From NCBI RefSeq assembly GCF_004785795.1, contig NZ_SRRO01000001.1:1-64000 (forward strand): a DNA stretch of 64,000 nt, read 5' to 3'. The position numbers and the translations under genes were made by a program. The stretch is from Nocardioides eburneiflavus. Lineage in GTDB: Bacteria; Actinomycetota; Actinomycetes; Propionibacteriales; Nocardioidaceae. Numbering within the stretch: the stretch's first letter is position 1; the number at the start of each line of letters is the position of its first letter. Below are positions 33,637 to 43,661 of the stretch, in pieces. The notes beneath the pieces were generated by a model, which worked only from the letters and a program-made list of their open reading frames with translations, searched no databases and had not been told where the DNA came from.

Positions 33637-33709
33637 AGCCGGTGACAGGAGTCGAACCCGCGACATCCATATTACAAGTATGGCGCTCTACCAACTGAGC
33701 TACACCGGC
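33637..33709 (-). tRNA. tRNA-Thr (anticodon UGU)
   Basis: The 73-base gene folds with acceptor stem GCCGGTG/CACCGGC, a D-arm from AGCTCAGTTGGTAGAGC, and anticodon loop CTTGTAA closed by CCATA/TATGG. The T-arm contains GGTTCGACTCC. The anticodon TGT reads ACA/ACG threonine codons. CCA is not encoded. It lies convergent to pdxY and divergent from the GH13 gene. Confidence 0.97.
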
Positions 33710-33761
33710 GTGCGTCCGGGGACGCGGCGGCAATCCTAGTCAGGGCGTCCCTGCTGAGAGG

Positions 33762-35633
33762 ATGAGGCCCGTGAGCCTCCTCCACCTCCCCCACCACGAC
33801 GGCTCGCCGCTGTTCGTCTCCGACGAGGCTCCGAGCCTGGGTGACACCGTCGCGGTCCGCGTGCGCACGCATGCCGACGACGCACCGGTCGAGAGCATGT
33901 GGCTGCGCACGACGTACGACGCGGAGCCCGTCTACGTCGAGATGCACCCGAGCGCGGCGGGGTCCACCACGTGGTGGGAGGCCGGCCTGCTGGTGCACAA
34001 CCCGGTGACCCACTACCGGTTCCTGGTCGTGCGCACCGACGGCTCGCAGGAGTGGCTGACCGGCGCCGGGTTGCTCGGCCACGACGTGCCGGACGCGACC
34101 GACTTCCGGATCTCGGCGTACCCGTCCGCGCCCGACTGGGGCCGTGACGCCGTGGTCTACCAGGTGTTCCCCGACCGCTTCGCCCGGTCGGCGGCCGCCG
34201 CAGACCGGGCCACGCCCGACTGGGCCCTGGCAGCGGACTGGGACGACGAGGTGGCCTTCGAGCCCGACGACCCGCGCACCCCGATGCAGCTCTTCGGCGG
34301 GGACCTCGACGGCATCACCGAGCACCTCGACCACGTCGCCGAGGTGGGCGCCGACGTCGTCTACACCACGCCCGTCTTCCCCGGCGAGAGCAACCACCGC
34401 TACAACGCCTCCACCTTCACCGAGGTCGACGACCTGCTCGGCGGCGACGAGGCGTACGCGCGGCTGAGCACCGCGGTCCACGAGCGCGGGTGGCGGATCC
34501 TCGGCGACCTGACCACGAACCACACCGGCGACACCCACGAGTGGTTCCTCGCGGCCGCCGACGACCCCGACGACCCGCACCGGTCGTTCTACTGCTTCGA
34601 CGAGGATGGGACCTACGCCTGCTGGATGGGCCACGGCACGCTGCCCAAGGTCAACCACGCCGACCGCGACCTGCGGCACGCCATGGTCGAGGGCCCGGAC
34701 TCGGTGGTCGGACGGTGGTTGCGACCGCCCTACGACGTCGACGGGTGGCGGATCGACGTCGCCAACATGACCGGGCGCCTGGGCGCCGTCGACGTCAACC
34801 ACGAGGTGGCCCGCGCGGTCCGCGCCACCGCGGAGGCGCTGCGCCCGGACCCGTGGGTCATCGGCGAGCACAACCACGACGCGACGGGCGACGTCGACGG
34901 CGACGGCTGGCACGGCACGATGAACTACTCCGGCTTCTCGTGGCCGGTGTGGTCGTGGCTGCGCGACCCGGCCTCCCCGGCGCGCGCGTTCGGCCGTCCG
35001 GTGCCGGTCGCCCGCCGCGACGGGGCCGCCGTCGTCGAGACCTTCCGCGCCTGGCAGGGCACGCTGGGCTGGCGGGCGACGGAGTCGAGCTGGAACATCC
35101 TCGGCTCGCACGACTCGGCCCGGATCCGCACGGTCGTCGGCGGCGACGCGGGCCTCCACCGGGTCGCCGCCGGGCTCCAGTTCACCCTGCCCGGGGTCCC
35201 GATGGTCTTCGCCGGCGACGAGATCGGCCTCGAGGGCGTCACCGGCGAGGACGCCCGCCGCACGATGCCCTGGCACCGCCGCGACGAGTGGGACGCACGG
35301 ACCCTCAGGACGTACGCCGACCTCGCGGCGCTGCGTCGCGACCACGTCGCGCTGCGTCGGGGCGGACTGCGCTGGGCCCACGTCGACGCCGACACCATCG
35401 CCTACGCCCGCGAGCACCCGGACGGGAAGATCCTCGTGGTGGCGCGCAGAGCGGCGGCGCCCGGCTTCTCCCTGCCACTGGAGCAGGGTCGACACCTCTT
35501 CGGCTCGGAGCCGGGCGGGGCCGACCTGGTCGCGGGACCAGACGGCATCGACGTACCGGCCGCGAGCGGTCCGCGCGTCGACATGTGGAGCCTGGCGGAC
35601 CAGGTGGGGTCTCGACGCGCACGTCGCGGCTAG
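33762..35633 (+). CDS. Glycoside hydrolase family 13 enzyme (maltogenic/neopullulanase type)
   Basis: The 623-residue enzyme has an N-terminal beta-sandwich (residues ~1-120) typical of neopullulanase/cyclomaltodextrinase. A TIM barrel with VVYQVFPDRFAR follows; the nucleophile is in DGWRIDVANM (about Asp332), the acid in WVIGEHNHD (about Glu368), and the third acid in LGSHDSARIR (about Asp450). It would cleave alpha-1,4 (and possibly 1,6) links in maltodextrins or cyclodextrins. No signal peptide is present, so it is cytoplasmic. Start choices are ATG 33762 or GTG 33771. The DUF4032 gene follows 9 bases later. Confidence 0.9.
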   Translation: MRPVSLLHLPHHDGSPLFVSDEAPSLGDTVAVRVRTHADDAPVESMWLRTTYDAEPVYVEMHPSAAGSTTWWEAGLLVHNPVTHYRFLVVRTDGSQEWLTGAGLLGHDVPDATDFRISAYPSAPDWGRDAVVYQVFPDRFARSAAAADRATPDWALAADWDDEVAFEPDDPRTPMQLFGGDLDGITEHLDHVAEVGADVVYTTPVFPGESNHRYNASTFTEVDDLLGGDEAYARLSTAVHERGWRILGDLTTNHTGDTHEWFLAAADDPDDPHRSFYCFDEDGTYACWMGHGTLPKVNHADRDLRHAMVEGPDSVVGRWLRPPYDVDGWRIDVANMTGRLGAVDVNHEVARAVRATAEALRPDPWVIGEHNHDATGDVDGDGWHGTMNYSGFSWPVWSWLRDPASPARAFGRPVPVARRDGAAVVETFRAWQGTLGWRATESSWNILGSHDSARIRTVVGGDAGLHRVAAGLQFTLPGVPMVFAGDEIGLEGVTGEDARRTMPWHRRDEWDARTLRTYADLAALRRDHVALRRGGLRWAHVDADTIAYAREHPDGKILVVARRAAAPGFSLPLEQGRHLFGSEPGGADLVAGPDGIDVPAASGPRVDMWSLADQVGSRRARRG

Positions 35634-35642
35634 TGTCATCGC

Positions 35643-36851
35643 ATGGCCATGCGGATCGTCGCCAGCCGGCCTGACCCGGCCATCCTCACCCTCCCGTGGG
35701 ACCTCCCCCTCGAGGAGTGGCCCGACGACGTCGTCGTCCCGCTGCCGCGCGGCCTGTCGCGCCACGTCGTACGCATCGTGCGGCTCGGCAGCAACGTCTA
35801 CGCCGTCAAGGAGACCAACGACGACATCGCGTTCCGTGAGTACCGGATGCTGCGCGACCTGCAGAGGATGGGCATGCCCGCGGTCGTGCCCCAAGGCGTC
35901 GTCACGGGGCGCGAGGCCAAGGACGGCGAGGCCCTGCCGGCGGCGCTGATCACCCGCCACCTCCAGTTCTCGCTCCCCTACCGCACCCTCTTCAGCCGCG
36001 GCATGGACGCCGAGCACGTGCCGACGCTCATCGACGCCATCGTGGTGCTGCTCGTGCGCCTGCACCTCGCCGGCTTCTACTGGGGTGACGTGTCGCTGTC
36101 CAACGTGCTGTTCCGGCGCAATGCCGGCGCGCTCGCGGCCTACCTCGTCGACGCCGAGACGGGCGAGCTGCACGACACCGTCGGCGACCGGCTGCGCGAC
36201 TACGACATCACGGTCGGCTGCGAGAACATCTTCGCCGAGCTGATGGACCTCTCGGCCAGCGGCGCGGTCCAGAAGGAGATCGACGGCTTCGCGATCATCG
36301 AGCACCTGCGTTCGCGCTACGAGGCGCTGTGGAGCGAGCTGACCGACCTCGAGGAGTTCGGGGCCGACGAGATGTGGCGCATCGAGCGGCGTGTCGAGCG
36401 GCTCAACGACCTCGGCTTCGACGTCGACGAGCTCGACATCGTCACCGACCTCGGGGGCGACACCATCCGGATCCAGCCCAAGGTCGTCGACCTGGGCCAC
36501 CACACCCGCGAGATCCGGGACCTGACCGGCATGACGGTCGAGGACAACCAGGCGCGACGGCTGCTCAACGACATCGCAGCGTTCACCGCCCACTTCGACC
36601 TCGGCCGCGAGGACCGCCACCTGGTGGCGAGCAAGTGGATGCAGGCCATCTTCGAACCCATCATGGCGATGATCCCGCCCGACGCGACCGGCAAGCTCGA
36701 GCCGGCCGAGATCTTCCACGAGATCCTCGAGCACCGTTGGTACCTCTCGGAGCGGGCCGGGCAGCAGGTCGACATCTTCGACACCGCGCGCGACTACATC
36801 GAGCGCTTCCTCACCGCCAAGCCCGACGAGGCCATCACAGGTCAGGAGTGA
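35643..36851 (+). CDS. DUF4032 protein with kinase-like fold
   Basis: The 402-residue protein has an N-terminal atypical-kinase-like part. VVRIVRLGSNVYAVKETND provides the ATP-lysine-like strand, and LVRLHLAGFYWGDVSLSNVLFRR resembles a catalytic loop with GDxxxxN. LVDAETGEL is a DFG-like Asp. The C-terminal DUF4032 domain (WRIERRVERLNDLGFDVDEL, then HHTREIRDLTGM) is conserved in actinobacteria. The fold suggests phosphorylation of a small molecule or lipid. It follows the GH13 gene by 9 bases, hinting at carbohydrate metabolism. It ends overlapping the convergent phosphoesterase gene by 17 bases. Confidence 0.82.
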   Translation: MAMRIVASRPDPAILTLPWDLPLEEWPDDVVVPLPRGLSRHVVRIVRLGSNVYAVKETNDDIAFREYRMLRDLQRMGMPAVVPQGVVTGREAKDGEALPAALITRHLQFSLPYRTLFSRGMDAEHVPTLIDAIVVLLVRLHLAGFYWGDVSLSNVLFRRNAGALAAYLVDAETGELHDTVGDRLRDYDITVGCENIFAELMDLSASGAVQKEIDGFAIIEHLRSRYEALWSELTDLEEFGADEMWRIERRVERLNDLGFDVDELDIVTDLGGDTIRIQPKVVDLGHHTREIRDLTGMTVEDNQARRLLNDIAAFTAHFDLGREDRHLVASKWMQAIFEPIMAMIPPDATGKLEPAEIFHEILEHRWYLSERAGQQVDIFDTARDYIERFLTAKPDEAITGQE

Positions 36852-38370
36852 ACGGGGCAGGAGCGACGGGCTCCCACTCGCCGACCCGCCAGGACCCGTC
36901 GGTGCGGAGTCGCACCCACTGCAGCCCCACCGGCCGCCCCTCGGCGTAGGTCACCAGGCTCACCTCGGCGTCGCGCCGCGGCTTGCTGCCCAGTGCGATG
37001 GCGTACGCCGCACCGCCGGTCGTGCCGTTGGTCCAGGAGTAGCCGGTCGCGCCGTCCGCGCCCACGACGGGCTCAGGGCCGGACTGGACGTGGGTGTGGC
37101 CGCCGACGACCAGGTCGACGCACCCGCGCGCGAGCGCCTCGTCGCCGAGGTTGGCGTCGTGCACGAGCACCGTGCTGACCCGCTCGCCGTCCTCGGCCGC
37201 CGCACACGCGTCGTCGGCGAGGCGGTCGCCCACCTCGGCGAAGCTGAGGCCGGACTCGTCGCGCCAGTTGCCGAGGCCGCTGCTGCGGGGGTCGTCGACC
37301 CCGAGCAGGGTGCCGCCCCACGGGGCGTCGACCACCTCGCCGGCGAGCATCGTCCAGCCCTGGTCGGCGAGGTAGGTGCTGACGAACGTGCCGTGGTCGT
37401 GGTTGCCGGCGACGCCGAAGCGCTCCCAGTCGGCGAAGGCCGACTGCACCGAATCGAGGCTGAACGCCTCCCACGGCTGGCCCGTCGAGGTGTCGTCGCC
37501 CGCGTTGAGCACGACCGAGGCCCCAGCGGCGTCGCCGATGGCCCGCGCCACGCGGTCCATGCCGATGTTGTCGTGCCGGTCGCTGACGAGGAGCGCGACG
37601 GTCTCGTCCTCCTCCGGCTCGCGCAGGCCGAGCTCGACGAGCCCCGCCGCGCTCTCGGCGGCCGCCGAGTAGAACTCACGGCTCCGGTCGTAGGTGTCGA
37701 TCGCGCTCAGGACCAGCCGCCTGCTCTGGGTGGTGACCGGCCCGGTGCGGACCTCGATGTCGCGCACCTCCGCCGGCAGCACGACGTCCGGGCCGGCGAG
37801 CTCGGCGAGCGTCTGCCAGCTGCCCTGCTCCTCCTGGGTCTCCTCCGCCGACTCCCACGGCTGCCAGACCAGGACCGGCAGCACCAGCAGCAGGGCGAGC
37901 GCGACCAGGCCGTGCCGGGTTCGTACGCCCCGGAACAGCTCGCCGCGGCGGTGCCGGCCGAGCAGCAGGAAGAACGCGACCGGGACGAGCCCCACGCCGA
38001 GCCCGCGCAGCGCGGCGGAGACCGCCATGTCGAGCACGACGTCCTGCACCTTGTCGATCGGCGCGCGCGGGTCGCCGGCGATGAGGGCGTAGCGCTCGAC
38101 GAGCTCCTCGATCGAGCCGACCTCGGTCTTGCCGAGGGTCAGGGTGACCCCCAGGGGACCGACGTCGCGGAACCGGAGGTCGGGCAGCAGGGGTCCGGTC
38201 TCCACCACGGCGTCCTTGGCCAGCGTGGGACGGACGACCGTGTCGTGGCCGACGAGCACCACCGTCCGCGAGCTGGTGAGGAAGAGCGAGACCGCCACGG
38301 CCAGCCCCAGCGCGACGCTGAGCGACACCAGTGCGGCGCCGACCAGCAACCGCCGGGGGGTGGGCCTCAC
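36835..38370 (-). CDS. Membrane-anchored metallophosphoesterase
   Basis: The 511-residue protein has an N-terminal membrane helix (LLVGAALVSLSVALGLAVAVSLF), a ~130-residue external loop, and two more membrane segments (~155-215). A C-terminal calcineurin-like domain follows. Metal-binding motifs are LLVSDRHDNIG (usually GDxH; here SDRHDN), LNAGDDTST, FGVAGNHDHG and VVGGHTHVQSGP. The active site would face outside the cell. The substrate is unknown. The GTG start at 38370 overlaps the stop of rlmB (GTGA), so it is translationally coupled behind cysS and rlmB. Confidence 0.85.
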   Translation of the reverse strand: MRPTPRRLLVGAALVSLSVALGLAVAVSLFLTSSRTVVLVGHDTVVRPTLAKDAVVETGPLLPDLRFRDVGPLGVTLTLGKTEVGSIEELVERYALIAGDPRAPIDKVQDVVLDMAVSAALRGLGVGLVPVAFFLLLGRHRRGELFRGVRTRHGLVALALLLVLPVLVWQPWESAEETQEEQGSWQTLAELAGPDVVLPAEVRDIEVRTGPVTTQSRRLVLSAIDTYDRSREFYSAAAESAAGLVELGLREPEEDETVALLVSDRHDNIGMDRVARAIGDAAGASVVLNAGDDTSTGQPWEAFSLDSVQSAFADWERFGVAGNHDHGTFVSTYLADQGWTMLAGEVVDAPWGGTLLGVDDPRSSGLGNWRDESGLSFAEVGDRLADDACAAAEDGERVSTVLVHDANLGDEALARGCVDLVVGGHTHVQSGPEPVVGADGATGYSWTNGTTGGAAYAIALGSKPRRDAEVSLVTYAEGRPVGLQWVRLRTDGSWRVGEWEPVAPAPFTPDL

Positions 38371-39326
38371 GTCGTGCGGGCCTGCGAGATCGCGTAGAGG
38401 GCGACCGAGGCGGCCACACCGGCGTTGAGCGACTCCAGCTGGGCGGCCATCGGGATCGACACGATCTGGTCGCACGTCTCGGCGACCAGACGACCCAGGC
38501 CCTTGCCCTCGGACCCGACCACGACGACGAGCGGGCCCTCGGCGAGGCCGCCCGGGGCGACGAGCTCGGGCAGCGAGAGGTCGCCGTCGGCCGCCAGGCC
38601 GACGACCATGCAGCCCGCCTCCTGGTAGGCCTTGAGCTGGCGGGTCAGGTTGACGGTCTGGGCGACCGGCAGCCGCGCGGCGGCACCGGCGCTGGTCTTC
38701 CACGCCGAGGCGGTCATGCCCGCGGCCCGACGCTCGGGGATCAGCACGCCGTGGGCGCCGAAGCCGGCGGCGGAGCGGATCACCGCGCCCAGGTTGCGAG
38801 GGTCGGTCACGGAGTCGAGCGCGACGACGAGCGGCGGCTCCTTGGCCTCGTCTGCCCGGTCCAGCAGGTCGTCGGCGTGGGCGTACTCGTACGCCGGGAG
38901 GCGCGCCGCGAGGCCCTGGTGCACCGCACCGCCGGTCATCCGGTCCATCTCGTTGCGGGTGACCTCGAGCAGGGTCAGGCCCTGCTCGGCGGCCAGCTTG
39001 AAGGCCTCGCGCATCCGGCCGTCCCGCTCGGCGCCCTCGGCGACGTAGACCGCCGAGACCGGCACCCCGGCCTGGAGCAGCTCGACGACGGAGTTGCGGC
39101 CGGCGGCCCACTCGGCGTCGGCGGTGGTGCGTCGCTTGGGGCGGGTCTCCTTCGCCTTCTCGGCGCGCTTCGCGGCCTTGTGGGCCTGGTGGTAGGGCCG
39201 GTCCTTCGCCTTCGGCGTGGGGCCCCTGCCCTCGAGCCCGCGGCGGACACGACCGCCCGAGCCGGCAGTGGGGTTGCCCTTGCCGGTCTTCTTGATGGCG
39301 CCCTTGCGCTTGGAATTGCCAGCCAC
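38367..39326 (-). CDS. rlmB: 23S rRNA (guanosine-2'-O)-methyltransferase RlmB / SpoU family
   Basis: The 319-residue protein has a Lys/Arg-rich N-terminal extension (residues 1-70, KRKGAIKKTGKGNPTAGS), common in actinobacterial members. A SpoU substrate-binding domain (WAAGRNSVVELLQAGVPVSAVYV) comes next, then the SPOUT knot with LDSVTDPRNLGAVIRSA, VVVVGSEGKGL and IPMAAQLESLNAGVAAS. It methylates a ribose in 23S rRNA (G2251 in E. coli), although some actinobacterial members act on other sites. The GTG at 39326 begins 4 bases after the cysS stop, and the cysS-rlmB pairing is conserved in actinobacteria. Confidence 0.93.
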   Translation of the reverse strand: MAGNSKRKGAIKKTGKGNPTAGSGGRVRRGLEGRGPTPKAKDRPYHQAHKAAKRAEKAKETRPKRRTTADAEWAAGRNSVVELLQAGVPVSAVYVAEGAERDGRMREAFKLAAEQGLTLLEVTRNEMDRMTGGAVHQGLAARLPAYEYAHADDLLDRADEAKEPPLVVALDSVTDPRNLGAVIRSAAGFGAHGVLIPERRAAGMTASAWKTSAGAAARLPVAQTVNLTRQLKAYQEAGCMVVGLAADGDLSLPELVAPGGLAEGPLVVVVGSEGKGLGRLVAETCDQIVSIPMAAQLESLNAGVAASVALYAISQARTT

Positions 39327-39330
39327 GGTC

Positions 39331-40734
39331 TCACACGCTCCACTTCGGGCCGGTCGGGGTGTCCTCCACCTCGACGCCGGCCGCCTTGATCCGGTCACGG
39401 ATGGCGTCGGCGCGGGCCCAGTCCTTGGCCTCGCGAGCCGCCGCCCTCTCCTCGAGCAGCCCCTTCGCGAGGGCGTCGACGACCTCCGTGAGCCGGTCGT
39501 CGGACCCGCGGGTCGCCCACGCCGGGTCGGCTGGGTTGAGGCCGAGGACGTCGAGCATCGCGGCGACGGCGACGGCGTTGCGCCCCGCCTCCTCGCTAGC
39601 CCTGGCATCCAGCAGGCGGTTGCCCTCGCGCACGCAGTCGTGGATGACCGCAACGGCGCCCGGGGTGCCGAGGTCGTCGTCCATCGCCGCGACGAACGCG
39701 TCAGGAAGCTCCGATGTCGCGTCGACGGGGACGTGCACGCGCGCCCGGTCCAGGAAGTCCTCGATCCGCCGGAACGCCTTGGCCGCCTCGTCGAGCGCCT
39801 CGAAGCTGAACTCGACGTGGGAGCGGTAGTGCGCCGCGACCATGTAGTAGCGCAGCTCGATCCCGCGCACGCGCTCGAGCACGGACGGGATGAGCAGTGA
39901 GTTGCCGAGCGACTTGCTCATCTTCTCGCCGGCGGTCGTGATCCAGGCGTTGTGCAGCCAGTACGAGGCGAACGGGCGACCGGCCGCACGCGACTGGGCC
40001 TGCTCGTTCTCGTGGTGCGGGAAGCGCAGGTCGACGCCGCCGCCGTGGACGTCGAAGGCGGGGCCGAGGTACTTGCCGGCCATCGCCGAGCACTCGATGT
40101 GCCACCCCGGGCGCCCGGGCCCCCACGGGGACGGCCACGACGCGGTCTGCGGCTCGGAGTCCTTCTTCCAGCCCTTCCACAGCGCGAAGTCGCGCGGGTC
40201 GCGCTTGCCGCGCGGGTCAGCGTCGCCGGCAGGCTCCATGTCCTCGACCCTCTGGCGGGTCAGCTCGCCGTACGCCGGCCAGCTGCGCACGTCGAAGTAG
40301 ACGTCGCCGCTGCCGTCCTCGGCGGCGTAGGCGTGGCCCCGCGCGATGAGCTGCTCGATCAGCTCGACGATCTCCGGGACGTGCCCGGTCGCGCCCGGCT
40401 CGTAGGTCGGGGGCAGCACGTTGATCGCCGCGAGGGCCGCGTCGAGCTCGCGCTTCATCGCGGCGGCAAGGGCGTACCAGTGGACGCCCTGCTCGGCCGA
40501 CTTGGCCAGGATCTTGTCGTCGATGTCGGTGACATTGCGGATGAAGTCGACCTCGTGGCCGGTGGCGGAGAGCCACCGCCGCAGCACGTCGAAGTTGACC
40601 GCAGACCGCACGTGGCCGACGTGCGGCTCGGACTGCACGGTGAGCCCACAGACGTAGATGCCCGCCCGGCCGGGGACCAGGGGGACGAAGTCGCGGGTCT
40701 CGCGCGTCGCGGTGTCGTGGAGCCTCAGGGTCAC
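39331..40734 (-). CDS. cysS: Cysteinyl-tRNA synthetase
   Basis: The 467-residue class I synthetase has the zinc ligand Cys29 (YVCGLTVQ), the HIGH-type HVGH (about residues 38-41), and further zinc ligands in HIECSAM and HHENEQAQS. The KMSKS loop is [10 protein letters not shown]. The C-terminal anticodon part ends [19 protein letters not shown]. It charges tRNA-Cys. It is first in a cysS-rlmB-phosphoesterase operon. The closely related mycothiol ligase MshC is ruled out by the full length, DALR/C-terminal domain and operon context. Confidence 0.96.
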   Translation of the reverse strand: MTLRLHDTATRETRDFVPLVPGRAGIYVCGLTVQSEPHVGHVRSAVNFDVLRRWLSATGHEVDFIRNVTDIDDKILAKSAEQGVHWYALAAAMKRELDAALAAINVLPPTYEPGATGHVPEIVELIEQLIARGHAYAAEDGSGDVYFDVRSWPAYGELTRQRVEDMEPAGDADPRGKRDPRDFALWKGWKKDSEPQTASWPSPWGPGRPGWHIECSAMAGKYLGPAFDVHGGGVDLRFPHHENEQAQSRAAGRPFASYWLHNAWITTAGEKMSKSLGNSLLIPSVLERVRGIELRYYMVAAHYRSHVEFSFEALDEAAKAFRRIEDFLDRARVHVPVDATSELPDAFVAAMDDDLGTPGAVAVIHDCVREGNRLLDARASEEAGRNAVAVAAMLDVLGLNPADPAWATRGSDDRLTEVVDALAKGLLEERAAAREAKDWARADAIRDRIKAAGVEVEDTPTGPKWSV

Positions 40735-40844
40735 CGGGCAAGTCTAGGGGTGGACGTCCGTTCGGCTGGCTTCCGCGGCGTCGGCCGCCGGACAGAGGCT
40801 GTGACTCCTGAGACGTGTGGGACTTCTCGGGTTATCGTCGACCG

Positions 40845-42047
40845 GTGCTCCGACGTGCCGCCGCCCTCGCCCTTCCCCTGCTCCTCGCCAGCGCGCTGGC
40901 GCCCGCGTCGGGCGCCGAGACCCAGTCGGAGGCGCGCAAGCGGGCCACCCCACAGGTGCAGCTGACCTCCTGGAGCAGCTACGCCGAGCTCAAGGCCGGC
41001 GCCCGCAAGGGCCTCAAGATGGGCCGCGGCCACGTGGCGCTGCGCAAGGCGAAGCCGCGCACGGTCGCGGGCAAGGCGTACGAGGCCGGCACCTGGACCT
41101 CCCCGTGGGCCACCCCGGGCTTCGGCGCTACCGCGCTGGTCCCGAGCTGGGAGGCGACGACGCCGGGGAGGAGCCTGGTCCGCGTCGAGGTCCGGGCCCG
41201 CGACGCGAGCGGACGCACCGGCACGTGGGACACCGTCGCCGACTGGAACCTCACCAACCGCCCGCTCAGCCGGCGTACGTACTCCGGGCAGGCCGACGAC
41301 CTCGGTCGCGTCAGCGCGGACACCTGGCTCGCCGCGGGCTCGGTCACGTCGTGGCAGGTGCGCGTGACGCTGATGCGACCGCGCGGGTCCAGCCTGGCCG
41401 TGAGACTGGATCGCGTCGGCGCCGTGGCGTCGGCCGATGCCGATGCGGCCCGACCTCCGTCGAAGCCGGGTCCGGCCGCCGGCACCGTGCTCGCGGTCCC
41501 CACCTACTCCCAGATGGTCCACAGCGGCCACGACCCGCAGTGGGGCGGTGGCGGCGAGGCGTGGTGCTCGCCCACCTCGACGGCCATGGTGCTCGCCTGG
41601 TACGGCATCTCCCCGACCCCGCGCGGCATCGCGGCCGGCCACGCCGACGCCGTGGTCGACCACACCGCCAGGATGGTCTACGACCACGGCTACCGCGGCA
41701 CCGGGAACTGGGCGTTCAACACCGCGTACGCTGCGACGCTGGTCGGCGGCGACTCCTACGTCACCCGGATGCGTGACCTGCGCGAGGCCGAGGACCACAT
41801 CGCCGCCGGGGTCCCGCTCATCGTCTCGATCGCGTTCGGCCGCAACCAGCTCACCGGCGCCCCGATCTCCGCGAGCAACGGCCACCTGCTCGTCATCGTC
41901 GGGTTCGAGGCCGACGGCGACGTCGTGGTCAACGACCCCGCCGGCGCCACCAACGCCGAGGTCCGCCGCGTCTACGACCGCGCGCAGTTCGAGCGACTGT
42001 GGATCGCGGCCTCGGGCGGCACGGCGTACGTCATCCGCAACAGCTGA
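40845..42047 (+). CDS. Secreted C39-like cysteine peptidase
   Basis: The 400-residue protein has a signal peptide (residues 1-24, ending ASGA). A beta-rich N-terminal domain (~40-205, YEAGTWTSPW and TSWQVRVTLMRPRG) leads to a peptidase C39_2 domain with Cys241 (GGEAWCSPTSTAMVLAWYG), His347 (NGHLLVIVGFEADG) and Asp364 (VVNDPAGA). The triad is intact. Such proteins are exported peptidases of unknown target and lack the ABC transporter partner of bacteriocin C39 enzymes. The GTG at 40845 puts the signal peptide at the start; a GTG at 40815 is also in frame. The gene is divergent from cysS. Confidence 0.85.
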   Translation: MLRRAAALALPLLLASALAPASGAETQSEARKRATPQVQLTSWSSYAELKAGARKGLKMGRGHVALRKAKPRTVAGKAYEAGTWTSPWATPGFGATALVPSWEATTPGRSLVRVEVRARDASGRTGTWDTVADWNLTNRPLSRRTYSGQADDLGRVSADTWLAAGSVTSWQVRVTLMRPRGSSLAVRLDRVGAVASADADAARPPSKPGPAAGTVLAVPTYSQMVHSGHDPQWGGGGEAWCSPTSTAMVLAWYGISPTPRGIAAGHADAVVDHTARMVYDHGYRGTGNWAFNTAYAATLVGGDSYVTRMRDLREAEDHIAAGVPLIVSIAFGRNQLTGAPISASNGHLLVIVGFEADGDVVVNDPAGATNAEVRRVYDRAQFERLWIAASGGTAYVIRNS

Positions 42048-42107
42048 CGGCGGGGAGCTCCGGCTCGCCCTGAGCAAGCCGGCGCTCCCCGCTCACGGCC
42101 CGACCGC

Positions 42108-43625
42108 TCACACCGCGCTGAACTCGACCGTGTGCCACCCGGTGGCACCGTCGGGGTCGGGCGCCCGCAGGACGCTGGTCTGGGTCTCGCCGTCCTTGCC
42201 GATGGCCCGTACGCGCACGTCGTGGTCACCCTCCTCGACCTCGAGGGTCACCGCCCACTGGACCCACGTGTCCACCGACGGCACCCCGCCGAGCTCAGCC
42301 CGCGTCCACGTGCCCCCGTCGACCTGGACCTCGACCGCCTCGATGCCGGTGTGCTGGTGCCAGGCGACGCCGCCGAAGGAGACCTGCCCCGCCGGCACCT
42401 CGTCGCCGCCGCGCGGTACGTCGATGCGCGAGGCGATCTTGACCGGGCCCTCGGCCGACCAGCCGCGGGTCGTCCAGTAGCCGGTGGAGTCCGCGAACGT
42501 GCTCACCTGCAGGTCGACGACCCACTTGGTGGCCGACACGTAGCCGTAGAGGCCGGGCACGATGGTGCGCACCGGGAAGCCGTGCTCGATCGGCAGGGGA
42601 CGTCCGTTCATGGCGACGGCGAGCATCGCGTCGCGGTCGTCGGTGAGGGCCGCGAGGGGGGTGGCGCAGGTCCAGCCGTCGTGGGAGGTCTGCAGCACGC
42701 AGTCGGCCTCGTCGGAGACGCCGAGGCCGGCGAGGAGGTCGGAGATCCGTACGCCGCTCCAGCGGGCGTTGCCGATCAGGCCGCCGCCGACCTCGTTGCT
42801 CACGCAGTTGAGGGTGATCCACGACTCGGTCATCTCGCGGTCGACCAGGTCGGCATAGCTGAGGGTGAGCTCGCGCTCGACCAGCCCGTGGATCCGCAGC
42901 GACCAGTCCTTCGGCTCGATGGTCGGCTTCGCGATGGTCGTGTCGATCAGGTAGAAGTCCTCGTTGGGCGTCTGCCACGGCGCGATCCCCCGGAGCCCGA
43001 TGGACGTGTCGGCCGGAGGCTGGCGCTGGGTGACGCCGGGGATGCGGAGCAGCCGACGGCTCACCTCGACGTGGCGGCGCCCGGCCCCCACGAGCCGGCC
43101 GGCCACGGCGATGCCGATCGCTGCCGCCGACACCACGCCTGCGACGACGAGGAACACCCGTCGCTCGTGGGACTCCAGGTCGGGCCTGCTCAGGCCCCGG
43201 TGCAGCGCGTCGGTGAGGGCCGAGTGGAGCGTGACCCAGGTGACCAGGCCGACGGCGACGGGCAGGACGTCGACGGGACCGGCGCCGCGCTGGACCAGCA
43301 CGGCGCCGAGACCCACGCCCGCGAGCGCGAACCACACCAGGAGCGGTGCCCACCAGGCACGCCGGGCCAGCACCCCCGCCGCCGCGAAGCAGCCCACCAG
43401 CAGGAGCAGGATCACGCCGACGAGGAAGGGCTTGTCGAAGAGCCCGAGGATCGAGATGGCCCGCTCGGCCACCGGTCCGGGTGTCAGCTTGATGACCAGC
43501 TCCGCCACGGCCACGACCGGCGACTCGCGGATGGTCAGCACCATCGCCGTGGCATAGCTGGTGGCCAGGCCCGCCAATCCGGCGAGGACTCCGGCCAGCA
43601 CCCAGGGAGGACGACGAGTGGTCAC
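42108..43625 (-). CDS. Membrane-anchored molybdopterin sulfite-oxidase-like protein
   Basis: The 505-residue protein has four to five N-terminal membrane helices (residues ~7-180). A sulfite oxidase catalytic domain follows, with [18 protein letters not shown], the molybdenum-ligand Cys in [14 protein letters not shown] (about residue 272), [14 protein letters not shown] and [22 protein letters not shown]-terminal dimerisation Ig-like domain (about 400-505) is also present. The enzymatic part probably faces the outside. The likely reaction is oxidation of sulfite or reduction of an S- or N-oxide; the substrate is open. It is convergent with the C39 gene and divergent from ispF. Confidence 0.9.
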   Translation of the reverse strand: MTTRRPPWVLAGVLAGLAGLATSYATAMVLTIRESPVVAVAELVIKLTPGPVAERAISILGLFDKPFLVGVILLLLVGCFAAAGVLARRAWWAPLLVWFALAGVGLGAVLVQRGAGPVDVLPVAVGLVTWVTLHSALTDALHRGLSRPDLESHERRVFLVVAGVVSAAAIGIAVAGRLVGAGRRHVEVSRRLLRIPGVTQRQPPADTSIGLRGIAPWQTPNEDFYLIDTTIAKPTIEPKDWSLRIHGLVERELTLSYADLVDREMTESWITLNCVSNEVGGGLIGNARWSGVRISDLLAGLGVSDEADCVLQTSHDGWTCATPLAALTDDRDAMLAVAMNGRPLPIEHGFPVRTIVPGLYGYVSATKWVVDLQVSTFADSTGYWTTRGWSAEGPVKIASRIDVPRGGDEVPAGQVSFGGVAWHQHTGIEAVEVQVDGGTWTRAELGGVPSVDTWVQWAVTLEVEEGDHDVRVRAIGKDGETQTSVLRAPDPDGATGWHTVEFSAV

Positions 43626-43661
43626 GCTCCCATTGTGGCGCGCGTAGGGAATGATGCCGAC

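Noticed and set aside
33637..33709. tRNA-Thr considered as an integration site for a genomic island
   Set aside because: No integrase and no duplicated tRNA 3' end was noticed, and both flanks are core genes.
33672..36734. A 1,020-codon open frame on the minus strand opposite the GH13 and DUF4032 genes
   Set aside because: Its product is Val/Asp/Gly/Arg-rich low complexity with no domain, while the plus strand carries two full-length known proteins. It is a GC-driven antisense shadow.
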